From the NCBI RefSeq assembly GCF_016055025.1, contig NZ_JAECVW010000001.1: a DNA stretch of 64,000 nucleotides, one strand, 5' to 3'. The position numbers and the translations under genes were made by a program. Of this stretch, positions 43,069 through 51,359 are shown piece after piece (position 1 is the first letter of the stretch; every line of letters starts with the position of its first letter). The stretch is from Thermoactinomyces intermedius (GTDB lineage: Bacteria; Bacillota; Bacilli; Thermoactinomycetales; Thermoactinomycetaceae). A model generated the notes under the pieces. That model did no database searches and was not told where the DNA came from. It was given only the letters and a program-made list of their open reading frames with translations.

Positions 43069-43437
43069 TCATTCTGCCACTTCTAGATGTGTCAAATAAT
43101 CGACCGGCTGATCCTTGTTGCTGCCGTCTGCCAAATACAGCAGCGCCGGGCCTCCTTCCCGGATCGGTTTGTTGTCTTTGGCAAAACACAGATAAGCTTT
43201 TTTGGCTTCTTCCATGGAAATGACAACATCTTCGCCCTGACGGCGACGACAAATCAACTTGGTTGCTTTCTCGGAAGGTTCGGCATTGGCCAGAAACGGA
43301 GCCAATTCCACAGCCAGACCGCTCACTCCGTCCAGACGCTCCTCCAGAGGGAAACGGCGCTCATCAAAAATCCAAATGGTCGGATCCAAATGAATGGTAT
43401 ATTTTACATCTCCGGTTACCTGAATGACGGAATTCAT
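43069..43437 (-). CDS. Conserved-looking protein of unknown function (122 aa)
   Basis: Not recognised. A soluble 122-residue protein with alternating beta and polar segments (VIQVTGDVKYTIHLDPTIWI, LCFAKDNKPIREGGPALLYL) and no signal peptide, membrane span or Cys motif beyond two isolated Cys. ATG at 43437 has GGGTGAT close upstream; a GTG at 43446 is an alternative. It is divergent from glsA, with a cre-like sequence in between. Confidence 0.6.
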   Translation of the reverse strand: MNSVIQVTGDVKYTIHLDPTIWIFDERRFPLEERLDGVSGLAVELAPFLANAEPSEKATKLICRRRQGEDVVISMEEAKKAYLCFAKDNKPIREGGPALLYLADGSNKDQPVDYLTHLEVAE

Positions 43438-43462
43438 TATGATCACCCAAACGAAATGAATT

Positions 43463-43477
43463 TTATAACGTTTTCAT
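43463..43477 (-). promoter_or_regulatory. Candidate cre-like CcpA site between the 43.4-kb gene and glsA
   Basis: On the minus strand ATGAAAACGTTATAA matches WTGNAANCGNWWNCA at 14 of 15 positions and keeps the central CG; the penultimate C is A. It lies in the divergent promoter region ~90 bases before glsA. Tentative. Confidence 0.35.
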
Positions 43478-43567
43478 TATATCGAAGAAAGAGCAAACAA
43501 TAAAATAACAAATCCCGAATCGGACATCATAATCCATAAAAGAAACTTCGGAAAGAAGGAAGCCGAA

Positions 43568-44479
43568 ATGCAAAAATTACTGGAGCGTTTGATTGAAAAA
43601 CATTTGCCCACAACCCGATATGGCAAGTGTGCCGAATATATTCCCGTATTGGCTGAACAGGATCCGTCCCAGTTGGGGATCACCGTTGTCACCAAGGATC
43701 AAAAAGTGTATCAGGCCGGACGGTTTCCGAAACGCTTCACGCTGCAAAGCATTTCCAAGGTGATTGCCTTGATGCTGGCGGTGATGGACAACGGGGACCG
43801 CAAAGTTTTTTCCAAAGTGGGAATGGAGCCCACCGGCGATCCTTTTAATTCCATATACAATATGGAAATGATGAAGTGGAAAAAGCCGTTAAATCCGATG
43901 ATCAATGCCGGGGCGTTGGTGGTGACCTCCCTGATCAAAGGGAGAACGGCACGGGAAAAGGCGGGGCGGATCATCCGGTTGATCGAGGAAATGACAGGAA
44001 GCAAAGAGATTGAAGTGGATGAAGAAGTTTTTCGTTCCGAATATGAAACGGCGCACAGGAACCGGGCACTGGCCCACTTGTTGAAAGAACTCAATCTGAT
44101 CGACCGGGTGGAGGAAACATTGGAAGCATATCTGCTTCAATGCTCAATCCAGGTAACCTGTGAAGACCTTGCCAAAATCGGATTATGCCTGGCCCGCTAC
44201 GGACAAACTTTTGACAACCGGATGGTGATTCCGGTTTATGTTTCCCGGATGGCGAAAACCTTTATGGTGACATGCGGCATGTACAATGAGTCCGGGGAGT
44301 TTGCCATCAAAGTGGGAATTCCGGCAAAAAGCGGGGTCTCGGGAGGCATTCTGGCTTCCGTGCCGATGGAGATGGGAATCGGAGTGTTCGGCCCGGCCCT
44401 GAACGAAAAGGGAAACAGCATCGGGGGGGTTGCATTATTGGAAGATCTTTCGAGGGAATTGGATTTAAGTATTTTCTAA
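43568..44479 (+). CDS. glsA: Glutaminase
   Basis: Serine-dependent beta-lactamase-fold glutaminase converting glutamine to glutamate and ammonia. The catalytic SxxK is in FTLQSISKV; family blocks include DPFNSIYNME, NPMINAGALVV, LLQCSIQVTCEDLAKIG and AKSGVSGGI. 303 residues is normal. ATG start with AAGGAAG upstream. Monocistronic; the next gene has its own promoter. Confidence 0.95.
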   Translation: MQKLLERLIEKHLPTTRYGKCAEYIPVLAEQDPSQLGITVVTKDQKVYQAGRFPKRFTLQSISKVIALMLAVMDNGDRKVFSKVGMEPTGDPFNSIYNMEMMKWKKPLNPMINAGALVVTSLIKGRTAREKAGRIIRLIEEMTGSKEIEVDEEVFRSEYETAHRNRALAHLLKELNLIDRVEETLEAYLLQCSIQVTCEDLAKIGLCLARYGQTFDNRMVIPVYVSRMAKTFMVTCGMYNESGEFAIKVGIPAKSGVSGGILASVPMEMGIGVFGPALNEKGNSIGGVALLEDLSRELDLSIF

Positions 44480-44495
44480 TAACGGGATTCGGTAT

Positions 44496-44524
44496 TTTAC
44501 AAACGGAGGGGGTCATGATACACT
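44496..44524 (+). promoter_or_regulatory. Candidate sigma-A promoter of ylaN
   Basis: TTTACA (-35) and TACACT (-10) with a 17-base spacer, ~75 bases before the ylaN start. Confidence 0.6.
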
Positions 44525-44598
44525 AACTTTAACGCAGGGAAAACGGGCCGTTTTAAGCAACCCAATTGCAATGACGGCGGTCGATGGAGGGGTTTGCT

Positions 44599-44898
44599 TT
44601 GACCATACCAACACAGACCGATTTGAGTTTCAAGGCTTTGCAATTACTCAGAGAAGATGCAGATAAAATCGCTCAACTTATTTCCGTACAGCTTGATAAT
44701 CTCACCTTGCCAAAATGTCCTTTGTATGAGGAAGTTTTAGATACACAAATGTTTGGTTTATCCAGGGAAATCGATTTTGCCGTCCGGGCAGGATTAATTG
44801 AAAAAGAGCAAGGACAACAAATCATTCATGATCTGGAACGGAAATTAGCTGATTTTTATTCCAAGGTTTTGCCTAAGTCTAATGATAATATGTCATAG
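44599..44898 (+). CDS. ylaN: YlaN family protein (DUF1507)
   Basis: A ~99-residue helical protein that matches B. subtilis YlaN closely: DNLTLPKCPLYEEVLDTQMF followed by GLSREIDFAVRAGLIE. YlaN has been linked to iron homeostasis and Fur in Bacillus and Staphylococcus. TTG at 44599 is chosen because GGAGGGG ends six bases before it; the upstream in-frame ATG (44584) overlaps that ribosome site. Terminator follows. Confidence 0.93.
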   Translation: MTIPTQTDLSFKALQLLREDADKIAQLISVQLDNLTLPKCPLYEEVLDTQMFGLSREIDFAVRAGLIEKEQGQQIIHDLERKLADFYSKVLPKSNDNMS

Positions 44899-44904
44899 AT
44901 GAAC

Positions 44905-44937
44905 AGACTCCTTTGAAAAAGAGGAGTCTTTTTTCTT
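44905..44937 (+). terminator. Intrinsic terminator after ylaN
   Basis: Stem agactcct/aggagtct, loop ttgaaaaag, then ttttttctttt. Confidence 0.9.
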
Positions 44938-44944
44938 TTGGGAT

Positions 44945-46009
44945 TCAGGATACAAAAAAGACCGCGCCCAGAATAAAATAGACGATCAGCAACAAAACCC
45001 CTTCATACCAGTTGGTCGCCCCGTCCCGGGAAATGGATGCGGTGATCAATGCAGAGACGGCAATGGCTGCAATTTCATGATAAGTGAAGAGAATGTCCAT
45101 GGGTTTTTGAAACAACCGGCTGACAAAGATTAAGACGGGGGCCACAAAGAGACTGATTTGCAGGCTGCTTCCGATGGCAATTTCCACGGCGGCTCCCATC
45201 CGGTTTTTCATGGCCAGAAGGATGGCGGCGCTGTGTTCGGCCGCATTTCCGATGATCGCAATCAGAAAAGCGCCGACGAACAACTGGGACCAGCCGAGGG
45301 TGTGAGCGACGGCTTCGACGCTGTGTACAAGCCATTCGCTTTGAATTGCCACAAAAACCGTGGAAATGAAAAGAATGAGGAGGGAAATTTTCCCGGACCA
45401 AACCGGTTCCTCTTTTTCTTCTTCCCGGTCCGGCAGACCGTTCACGGTGTCCCCCAATTCGTCTTTGTGCGTGACAAGAGAGAAATAAAGCCACAAAAAA
45501 TAGCCGATAATCAGGAAGAAAGCAATGATCATGCTGATGATTCCGACCTCCGGCTCCCCGAGCGATTGGATAAAGGCGGCCGGGATAAACAAGGCGATCA
45601 CGGAAAGCATCATCAGGGATGCATTGTGGCCGGCAAGTTCGGCATTAAAGCGCTGGGTTTTATGTTTCATCCCTCCGAAAAGGACACTCAGTCCCAGCAC
45701 CAACAGCAAGTTTCCGATCACCGAACCGGTGATGCTTGCTTTGACCATGTCGAAGTATCCCTCTTTCACCAGAAAAATGGCGATGATCAATTCAGCCGCA
45801 TTGCCGAAGGTGGCATTTAACAGCCCCCCCAACCGTTCCCCGGCATAATGGGCCACATTTTCCGTTGCTTTTCCCAACAACGCAGCCCACAGCAAAAGAG
45901 AGAATGAAGCCGCGACAAATTGGATGAATTGGTGGTCCAGAAAGTAGTGGGCCCCTGCACTGAGCAAGGTGGAAAGAATCAATAAAGGATAAAACCATTT
46001 GTTATTCAA
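44945..46009 (-). CDS. cax: Calcium/proton exchanger (Cax family)
   Basis: A 354-residue CaCA-superfamily antiporter with about eleven membrane helices. The two repeats carry ATFGNAAELIIAI and IIGNAAEHSAAIL, the ion-binding GNxxE motifs. An acidic cytoplasmic loop (GLPDREEEKEEPV) separates the halves. It should export Ca2+ in exchange for H+. TTG start at 46009 with GAGGGGTG upstream. Convergent with ylaN, divergent from the NYN gene. The 190 bases upstream hold no gene. Confidence 0.92.
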   Translation of the reverse strand: MNNKWFYPLLILSTLLSAGAHYFLDHQFIQFVAASFSLLLWAALLGKATENVAHYAGERLGGLLNATFGNAAELIIAIFLVKEGYFDMVKASITGSVIGNLLLVLGLSVLFGGMKHKTQRFNAELAGHNASLMMLSVIALFIPAAFIQSLGEPEVGIISMIIAFFLIIGYFLWLYFSLVTHKDELGDTVNGLPDREEEKEEPVWSGKISLLILFISTVFVAIQSEWLVHSVEAVAHTLGWSQLFVGAFLIAIIGNAAEHSAAILLAMKNRMGAAVEIAIGSSLQISLFVAPVLIFVSRLFQKPMDILFTYHEIAAIAVSALITASISRDGATNWYEGVLLLIVYFILGAVFFVS

Positions 46010-46201
46010 TCCTGCGCACCCCTCATTCCATCAGATGTGGTTTATGTTGAACAAAAAAACATTTTGTCATACGGAAACGCAAAAAAATGTCAAATCCTAT
46101 CAAAGTATCTGTAAGACGATTTCGAAAGTTTACGGCAGGAAATCTCTGTAAAAAATCGAAATAATTGAACATACTCCATTTTATGAAGGGAGGGACGTTC
46201 A

Positions 46202-47020
46202 ATGACTCCCGTGTCCAAGGACATAGCGATATTTATTGATCTGGAAAATGTGTATTACGGACTCAAAAAGTATCATATGGACCCGGATCACCCGGATGAG
46301 ACCCATAATTTATTTTTGCGCCTGCAAGAACATTACGGACGGGATGCCATCCGCCTCATGGAAGCATATGCGGATTTTGAGCAATTGGATTTGTCCATGA
46401 TGAGCCTGCAAAAGAAACGGGTTCACATCCACCAGGTGTACGGGAACGGGCGAAACGGCCGGGAACGGAAAAATGCGGCGGACATTCAGTTGTGTTTGGA
46501 TGCCATGGAAGTGTTATATGAAATTCCCGAAATCAACACGTTCGTGATCGTCAGTGCGGATCAGGACATGATCCCGCTTTTGGACCGCCTGTGGTCAAGA
46601 GGAAAGCAGGTTGAACTTTTTTGCCTTTGTGATGAAAGTTTATCCCGAACCGCTCAGTTGCATGAGTTTTGTGACCAAACCCACAATCTCTTCGAATTTT
46701 TGAATATTAATGAATTTCAGAATCTGACGCGGCTGGATCGCTTGATTCATAATGCGGTGGTGCAGATTTATGAATGGTATCATGACCCCAACAATATCGG
46801 AAAAAGTTATGGAAGCACGTGGATCAAAAATGATTTTATGCGAAAATTTCACCTGGATGAAATGGAAGCAAACCAATTGTTTACGAAGCTTTTGAAAGGA
46901 AAATTTATTGTTCCTGTAGAAATTGAGATGGAAGATAAAACATATTATGGTTATAAGGTGAATCTCAACCATTCTCAGGTGCAAACCATGGTGAAAATTG
47001 CCGGGTATAAGGTAAGTTGA
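46202..47020 (+). CDS. NYN domain protein (LabA/DUF88-type nuclease-like) with C-terminal winged-helix region
   Basis: A 272-residue protein. Residues 1-165 are a PIN-like NYN domain with the acidic active-site residues in place: AIFIDLENVYYG, KNAADIQLCLDAM and VIVSADQDMIPLLDRL. The C-terminal ~100 residues (LDRLIHNAVVQIYEWYH ... YGSTWIKNDFMRKFHLDEME) look like a winged-helix or LOTUS-like RNA-binding module. Such proteins are likely ribonucleases; the target is not known. ATG start with GGGAGGG upstream. Probably monocistronic. Confidence 0.82.
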   Translation: MTPVSKDIAIFIDLENVYYGLKKYHMDPDHPDETHNLFLRLQEHYGRDAIRLMEAYADFEQLDLSMMSLQKKRVHIHQVYGNGRNGRERKNAADIQLCLDAMEVLYEIPEINTFVIVSADQDMIPLLDRLWSRGKQVELFCLCDESLSRTAQLHEFCDQTHNLFEFLNINEFQNLTRLDRLIHNAVVQIYEWYHDPNNIGKSYGSTWIKNDFMRKFHLDEMEANQLFTKLLKGKFIVPVEIEMEDKTYYGYKVNLNHSQVQTMVKIAGYKVS

Positions 47021-47090
47021 CCGGATTTCCGCGGGATGGTTGTGCTAAACTATAACCGGGGGCCATTCTGACGACAAGGGGGGATGATGC

Positions 47091-47471
47091 GTGGCTGAAG
47101 AAAGCAATCAAGGGACGATCCGGATTGCCGACGACGTGGTTGCCGTGATTGCCGGGCTGGCGGCTGGGAAAACCCATGGAATCGCCAGCATGTCAGGCGG
47201 GATGGCTGAAGGGATCGCCAAACGGGTGAGCGGGAAGAACATCACCAAAGGCGTGCAAGTCGAAGTGGGCAATTTGGAAGCGGCCATCGATTTAAGAGTC
47301 ATCGTGGACTATGGCCAACCCATTCACAAAGTATGCCGGGAACTCCAACAAAACGTGAAAGAAGCCGTGGAAACGATGACGGGGTTACATGTGGTGGAAG
47401 TCAATGTCAAAGTGGACGGCGTCCATGTTAAGGAAACGGCCGTCCAAGCCGGTAACGGGGAGTTGCGTTGA
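47091..47471 (+). CDS. Asp23/Gls24 family envelope stress protein
   Basis: A 126-residue alkaline-shock protein-type member. Sequence blocks: GTIRIADDVVAVIAGLAAG, GIASMSGGMAEGIAKRVSGK, KGVQVEVGNLEAAIDLRVIV and VNVKVDGVHV. In Bacillus, YqhY and YloU are paralogues; the family localises near the membrane and affects envelope stress and lipid metabolism. GTG at 47091 with AAGGGGGGATG upstream. Ends at a bidirectional terminator. Confidence 0.88.
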   Translation: MAEESNQGTIRIADDVVAVIAGLAAGKTHGIASMSGGMAEGIAKRVSGKNITKGVQVEVGNLEAAIDLRVIVDYGQPIHKVCRELQQNVKEAVETMTGLHVVEVNVKVDGVHVKETAVQAGNGELR

Positions 47472-47473
47472 AA

Positions 47474-47505
47474 AAGAGGGTGAAGCCAAAACACCCTCTT
47501 CTTTT
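47474..47505. terminator. Bidirectional terminator
   Basis: Stem aagagggtg/caccctctt with loop aagccaaaa between the Asp23 gene and the convergent YugN-like gene; A and T tracts on both sides. Confidence 0.88.
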
Positions 47506-47516
47506 GTCCCAAATTT

Positions 47517-47870
47517 TTATTTTTTCTCTTCGAGCAAAGCTTTTTCCAAATCATTCAGCAGTTGTTGGACTTTTTCTTTCAATTCTTCCGGGACTTCGGC
47601 TGTGTCATCCAGGCCGTGCGGGAAGAAGTGACGGGAAAACACGGGAGTGCCCAACTCCAGCAATGCTTTCGGGTGTTCCAACCGTTTATCGTTCACCACA
47701 TCGCCGCTCAGACGCAGGTAATAATTCACGCCATTGGCCGACAGTTTGTAATCGTATGTGACCCGTTCATAATCCCAGGACCAGCGGACGAATCCCAATT
47801 TTTTCATTAATTTTTCCATTTCGCCGAATTCTTTTTTGATCCCTTTGGTTTTACTGTCATAAAAAATCAT
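47517..47870 (-). CDS. YugN-like family protein
   Basis: A 117-residue YugN-type protein: MEKLMKKLGFVRWSWDYERV, YDYKLSANGVNYYLRLSGDV and a Lys/Glu-rich C-terminal helix. Function of the family is not known. ATG at 47870 follows GGAGG at nine-base spacing; the open frame extends to 47939 without conserved sequence. Confidence 0.8.
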   Translation of the reverse strand: MIFYDSKTKGIKKEFGEMEKLMKKLGFVRWSWDYERVTYDYKLSANGVNYYLRLSGDVVNDKRLEHPKALLELGTPVFSRHFFPHGLDDTAEVPEELKEKVQQLLNDLEKALLEEKK

Positions 47871-48001
47871 TCCTGTGCGCCTCCTTTGTATTGGCACCGT
47901 ATTCAATCCTTTTTTATCATAGTACGAACGCTTTGACAAAGCAACCGGACAAAGGGGTATGGAGGCAGAGCGAAAAAGGGAAGAGAGGAGTGCCGGAACA
48001 G

Positions 48002-49204
48002 ATGAAAGAACGACTGGATCGTCTTTTTCCCCTCATGCAAAAGTGGCGCCGCCATTTTCATCAATATCCTGAACCTTCTTTTCAGGAGCGGAATACGTCC
48101 GAAAAGGTAGCCGGCTATCTGAAAAGTTTAAATCTGGATGTCAAAACGGAAGTCGGCGGGTACGGCGTGACCGGTTTGCTCAAAGGAAAAGGCGACGGGC
48201 CCACGGTCGCGTTGCGCGCGGATATGGATGCCTTGCCGATTCAGGATGAGAAAACGTGCGAATACCGTTCGACTGTTCCGGGTGTGATGCACGCTTGCGG
48301 GCATGACGGACACATGGCCATGCTGATGGGAGCCGCCACTTTGTTGTCAGAGTTGCGTGAAGAGTTGCGCGGGAATGTTTTGTTTCTTTTTCAGCCGGCT
48401 GAAGAGTTGGTTCCCGGAGGAGCCAAAGCCATGATTGAAGACGGCGCATTGGAAGGGGTGGATGTGATTTACGGGGCCCATTTGTGGACGCCTCTTCCCC
48501 TCGGCACGGTCGGGTCCCGTCCGGGGGTGTTGATGGCGGCGGCGGATGCGTTCCGGATCGAGATCAAAGGGCGGGGCGGCCATGCCGGATTGCCGCATGA
48601 AGCTGTCGATGCGGTGCAAATTGCCGCCCATTTGGTGGTTCATTTGCAATCCATCATCAGCAGGCAAGTCAACCCCTTGGAACCGGCAGTGATTTCAGTG
48701 GGAACGATCCAGGCGGGGCAAACTTTCAATGTGATTGCGGAACATTGCCGGCTGGAGGGAACCGTGCGCACCTTCAACGAAGAAGTCCGCCGGTTGATTG
48801 TCCGCCGGATGAAAGAAGTCACCGAGACCACTTGCCGCATGTACGGGGCGGATTGCGAGTTTTACTATGAGTGGGGATATCCCGCCGTTTCCAACGAACC
48901 CCGGTCCGCCCGGCGGTTAATGGATGAAGCGCGAAAGGTTGACGGAGTTTCCTGTGTGAAGGAAATGGAGCCTTTAATGGCCGGTGAAGATTTCAGTTAT
49001 TACCTGAAGGAACGTCCTGGCGCCTTTTGCTTTATCGGGGCGGGAAATGATCGGGATTTCCGGTATCCGCACCATCATCCGATGTTTGATTTTGATGAAA
49101 GGGCCATGAAAATCGGAGCCGGATTATTGATCCGGATGGCCTTGAGGGAAATGGGATTGGAATTGGAGGAAATAGGGAAAATTCCCGGGCAGTGTCAGGA
49201 ATGA
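48002..49204 (+). CDS. M20-family amidohydrolase (N-acyl amino acid hydrolase type)
   Basis: A 400-residue dinuclear metal peptidase of the IAA-amino acid hydrolase/hippuricase group. Seen are WRRHFHQYPEPSFQE at the N-terminus, ADMDALPIQ, the metal motif MHACGHDGHMAML, FQPAEELVPGGAKAM and the C-terminal His in YPHHHPMFDFDE. It should release an amino acid from an N-acyl derivative. ATG at 48002 follows AGAGGAG at a rather long spacing. The CBS gene follows with only 44 bases between. Confidence 0.9.
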   Translation: MKERLDRLFPLMQKWRRHFHQYPEPSFQERNTSEKVAGYLKSLNLDVKTEVGGYGVTGLLKGKGDGPTVALRADMDALPIQDEKTCEYRSTVPGVMHACGHDGHMAMLMGAATLLSELREELRGNVLFLFQPAEELVPGGAKAMIEDGALEGVDVIYGAHLWTPLPLGTVGSRPGVLMAAADAFRIEIKGRGGHAGLPHEAVDAVQIAAHLVVHLQSIISRQVNPLEPAVISVGTIQAGQTFNVIAEHCRLEGTVRTFNEEVRRLIVRRMKEVTETTCRMYGADCEFYYEWGYPAVSNEPRSARRLMDEARKVDGVSCVKEMEPLMAGEDFSYYLKERPGAFCFIGAGNDRDFRYPHHHPMFDFDERAMKIGAGLLIRMALREMGLELEEIGKIPGQCQE

Positions 49205-49248
49205 GTTGTCCCTCCCTGGCAAAGGATATAACCCAAGGGGGGATTCTG

Positions 49249-49692
49249 ATGCATACTTTACGCGAAGTCATGTCGACCAATGTGGAAGCCGTGTCGCCGC
49301 AGGACAATGTGTATGAAGTGGCAAACAAAATGCGCAGTTCCAATGTCGGGATGATACCGGTTGTGGAAAACGGCGAGTTAAAAGGCGTGATTACAGACCG
49401 GGACCTTGTAACACGGGGAATTGCAGGCAAGAAGCCGAATTCCAGTTCTGTCAGTGACATTATGTCCACCAATCTTGTTTACGGGACACCGGACATGACG
49501 GTGGATGAAGCCGCTGAATTGATGGCAAGAGCGCAAGTGAGACGTTTACCCGTGGTGGAAAACAACCGCGTGGTCGGAGTTGTTTCGATCGGAGATCTGG
49601 CGGTTCAGCCGCAGTTCCAGGATGAGGCCAGCCAGGCTTTGAACGAAATCTCCGAAACGCACAATCCGAATGCATCCAATGACCTCCAGTGA
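49249..49692 (+). CDS. CBS domain pair protein
   Basis: A 147-residue protein made of two CBS domains (REVMSTNVEAVSPQDNVYEV ... GVITDRDLVTRGIAG and SDIMSTNLVYGTPDMTVDEA ... GVVSIGDLAVQ). CBS pairs bind adenine nucleotides or similar ligands and usually sense energy state; no effector domain is attached. ATG at 49249 with AAGGGGGG upstream. Ends at a strong terminator. Confidence 0.9.
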   Translation: MHTLREVMSTNVEAVSPQDNVYEVANKMRSSNVGMIPVVENGELKGVITDRDLVTRGIAGKKPNSSSVSDIMSTNLVYGTPDMTVDEAAELMARAQVRRLPVVENNRVVGVVSIGDLAVQPQFQDEASQALNEISETHNPNASNDLQ

Positions 49693-49699
49693 GTTTGTG

Positions 49700-49737
49700 C
49701 CATGTTGCCGGTGAAACGCCGGCGGCATGGTTTTTTT
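49700..49737 (+). terminator. Intrinsic terminator
   Basis: Twelve-pair stem ccatgttgccgg/ccggcggcatgg (two G-U pairs), loop tgaaacg, seven T. Confidence 0.92.
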
Positions 49738-49829
49738 GCATGCTTTTCACATAAAAATCCGGGTGCATAAAGTGGGCGAAAAGGCCGCAATCTAAAAGAA
49801 GATACTGGTTGAAAAGGAGCGAAGAAAAC

Positions 49830-50312
49830 GTGAGCGATAAGATCTCGTCAGCCAATGTGGATAAAAAACCCCAAGAAGCGTATCAAAAACTGGCAAAAAA
49901 ACATCAACCGCGGCCCAATGTGCTGAAAAACTGTGTGAAAGCATTTGTGGTCGGCGGAGCCATTTGCATGCTGGGACAAGGGTTGTCGCAAATGTACGTC
50001 AAGTGGTTCGGGTTTCCGCCGGAGAAAGCCGGAAATCCGACAGTGGCCACATTGATTTTTCTCTCCTGTTTGTTGACGGGGTTGGGAGTGTATGACCGGA
50101 TCGGTCAATGGGCAGGAGCGGGAACGGCCGTACCGGTGACCGGCTTTGCCAATTCCATTGCTTCTGCCGCCTTGGAACACCGTTCCGAAGGGTTTGTGCT
50201 GGGTGTCGGTGGAAACATGTTCAAACTGGCCGGTTCGGTGATTGTCTTTGGAACCGTTGCGGCGTTTTTCATCGGCATCATTCACTACTTTTTCTTTCAT
50301 TGGATCAAATGA
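49830..50312 (+). CDS. spoVAC: Stage V sporulation protein AC
   Basis: A 160-residue membrane protein of the SpoVA complex, which moves Ca-dipicolinate into the forespore and out at germination; SpoVAC is thought to be the mechanosensitive channel subunit. Family blocks: NCVKAFVVGGAICMLGQG, GVYDRIGQWAGAGTAVPVTGF and SEGFVLGVGGNMFKLAGSVI. GTG at 49830 follows AAAAGGAG. First gene of spoVAC-spoVAD-GDSL hydrolase. Expected to be sigma-G dependent; no promoter was assigned. Confidence 0.95.
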   Translation: MSDKISSANVDKKPQEAYQKLAKKHQPRPNVLKNCVKAFVVGGAICMLGQGLSQMYVKWFGFPPEKAGNPTVATLIFLSCLLTGLGVYDRIGQWAGAGTAVPVTGFANSIASAALEHRSEGFVLGVGGNMFKLAGSVIVFGTVAAFFIGIIHYFFFHWIK

Positions 50313-50321
50313 TCGGGGGAG

Positions 50322-51359
50322 ATGGAATTGAATCAAAGTAAATTAATCGGGACGAGTACATGGAGTTTTTCTGAAGACCTGTGTGTGCTTTCCAGTGCGG
50401 CCACGGCAGGCCCCATGGAAGGCGAAGGGCTGTTGAAGGATCGTTATGACAAAGTGTATTCCGATTTATACATGGGCGAAAATACATGGGAAAAAGCCGA
50501 GCGCAAAATGTTGGAAGATGCGGTGCAAATCGCCATTGAAAAAGCCAACCTGACCCCCGGGCAAATCAATTTCTATGTGGCAGGCGATTTATTAAACCAA
50601 AACATTTCTGCTTCCTTTTCCGCCAAAACAAACCAAATTCCCCTGCTGGGCGTATACGGCGCCTGTTCCACTTCCATGCTTTCGTTGTCATTGGCCGCTG
50701 CTTTGGTGGACGGGGGATATGCCGATTATGCCGTGGCCGGTGTCAGCAGCCATAACTGCACGGCCGAAAGGCAATACCGTTATCCGACGGAATACGGAGG
50801 GCAAAAACCGGATACGGCTCAATGGACGGTCACCGGCGCCGGAGCTTGTGTTGTCGGAAAAGGGACGGGAACCATCGGAATTCGCTATGCGACCATTGGC
50901 AAGGTGACGGATTTGGGGGTGAAAAATCCGTTTGACATGGGATCAGCCATGGCACCCGCCGCGGCCAAAACGATTCAAACCCATTTTCAGGATACAGGCC
51001 GGACAGCAGATGATTATGATTTGATCGTCACCGGGGACTTGGCCAGCGTGGGATTGCCCATTGCCAGGGAGCTGTTGGAAAATGAAGGTTACAACATGGG
51101 ATCCAAATTCAAAGACTGCGGTTTGATGATCTACACCCAGGATCAACAAACCTTCGCCGGGGGCAGCGGGTGTGCCAGCAGTGCAGTGGTGACCTACGGT
51201 CATTTATTGAAAGCGATGGAAGAAGGAGAGTATGACCGGATCCTGGTGGTGGCAACCGGTGCCTTGCTCAGTCCGGTTTCTTATCAGCAGGGCGAAGCGA
51301 TTCCTTGCATTGCCCATGCCGTTTCATTTGAAAGGCGAAATGAGAAGGGAGGGTCTTGA
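50322..51359 (+). CDS. spoVAD: Stage V sporulation protein AD
   Basis: A 345-residue thiolase-fold SpoVA subunit that binds dipicolinic acid. Characteristic segments are AATAGPMEGEGLLKDRYDK, YGACSTSMLSLSLAAALVD (thiolase-like Cys) and VTGDLASVGLPIARELL. ATG at 50322, nine bases after the spoVAC stop, with GGGGGAG upstream. It overlaps the start of the GDSL hydrolase gene by one base (TGATG). In Bacillus the next gene would be spoVAE, which is not found here. Confidence 0.95.
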   Translation: MELNQSKLIGTSTWSFSEDLCVLSSAATAGPMEGEGLLKDRYDKVYSDLYMGENTWEKAERKMLEDAVQIAIEKANLTPGQINFYVAGDLLNQNISASFSAKTNQIPLLGVYGACSTSMLSLSLAAALVDGGYADYAVAGVSSHNCTAERQYRYPTEYGGQKPDTAQWTVTGAGACVVGKGTGTIGIRYATIGKVTDLGVKNPFDMGSAMAPAAAKTIQTHFQDTGRTADDYDLIVTGDLASVGLPIARELLENEGYNMGSKFKDCGLMIYTQDQQTFAGGSGCASSAVVTYGHLLKAMEEGEYDRILVVATGALLSPVSYQQGEAIPCIAHAVSFERRNEKGGS

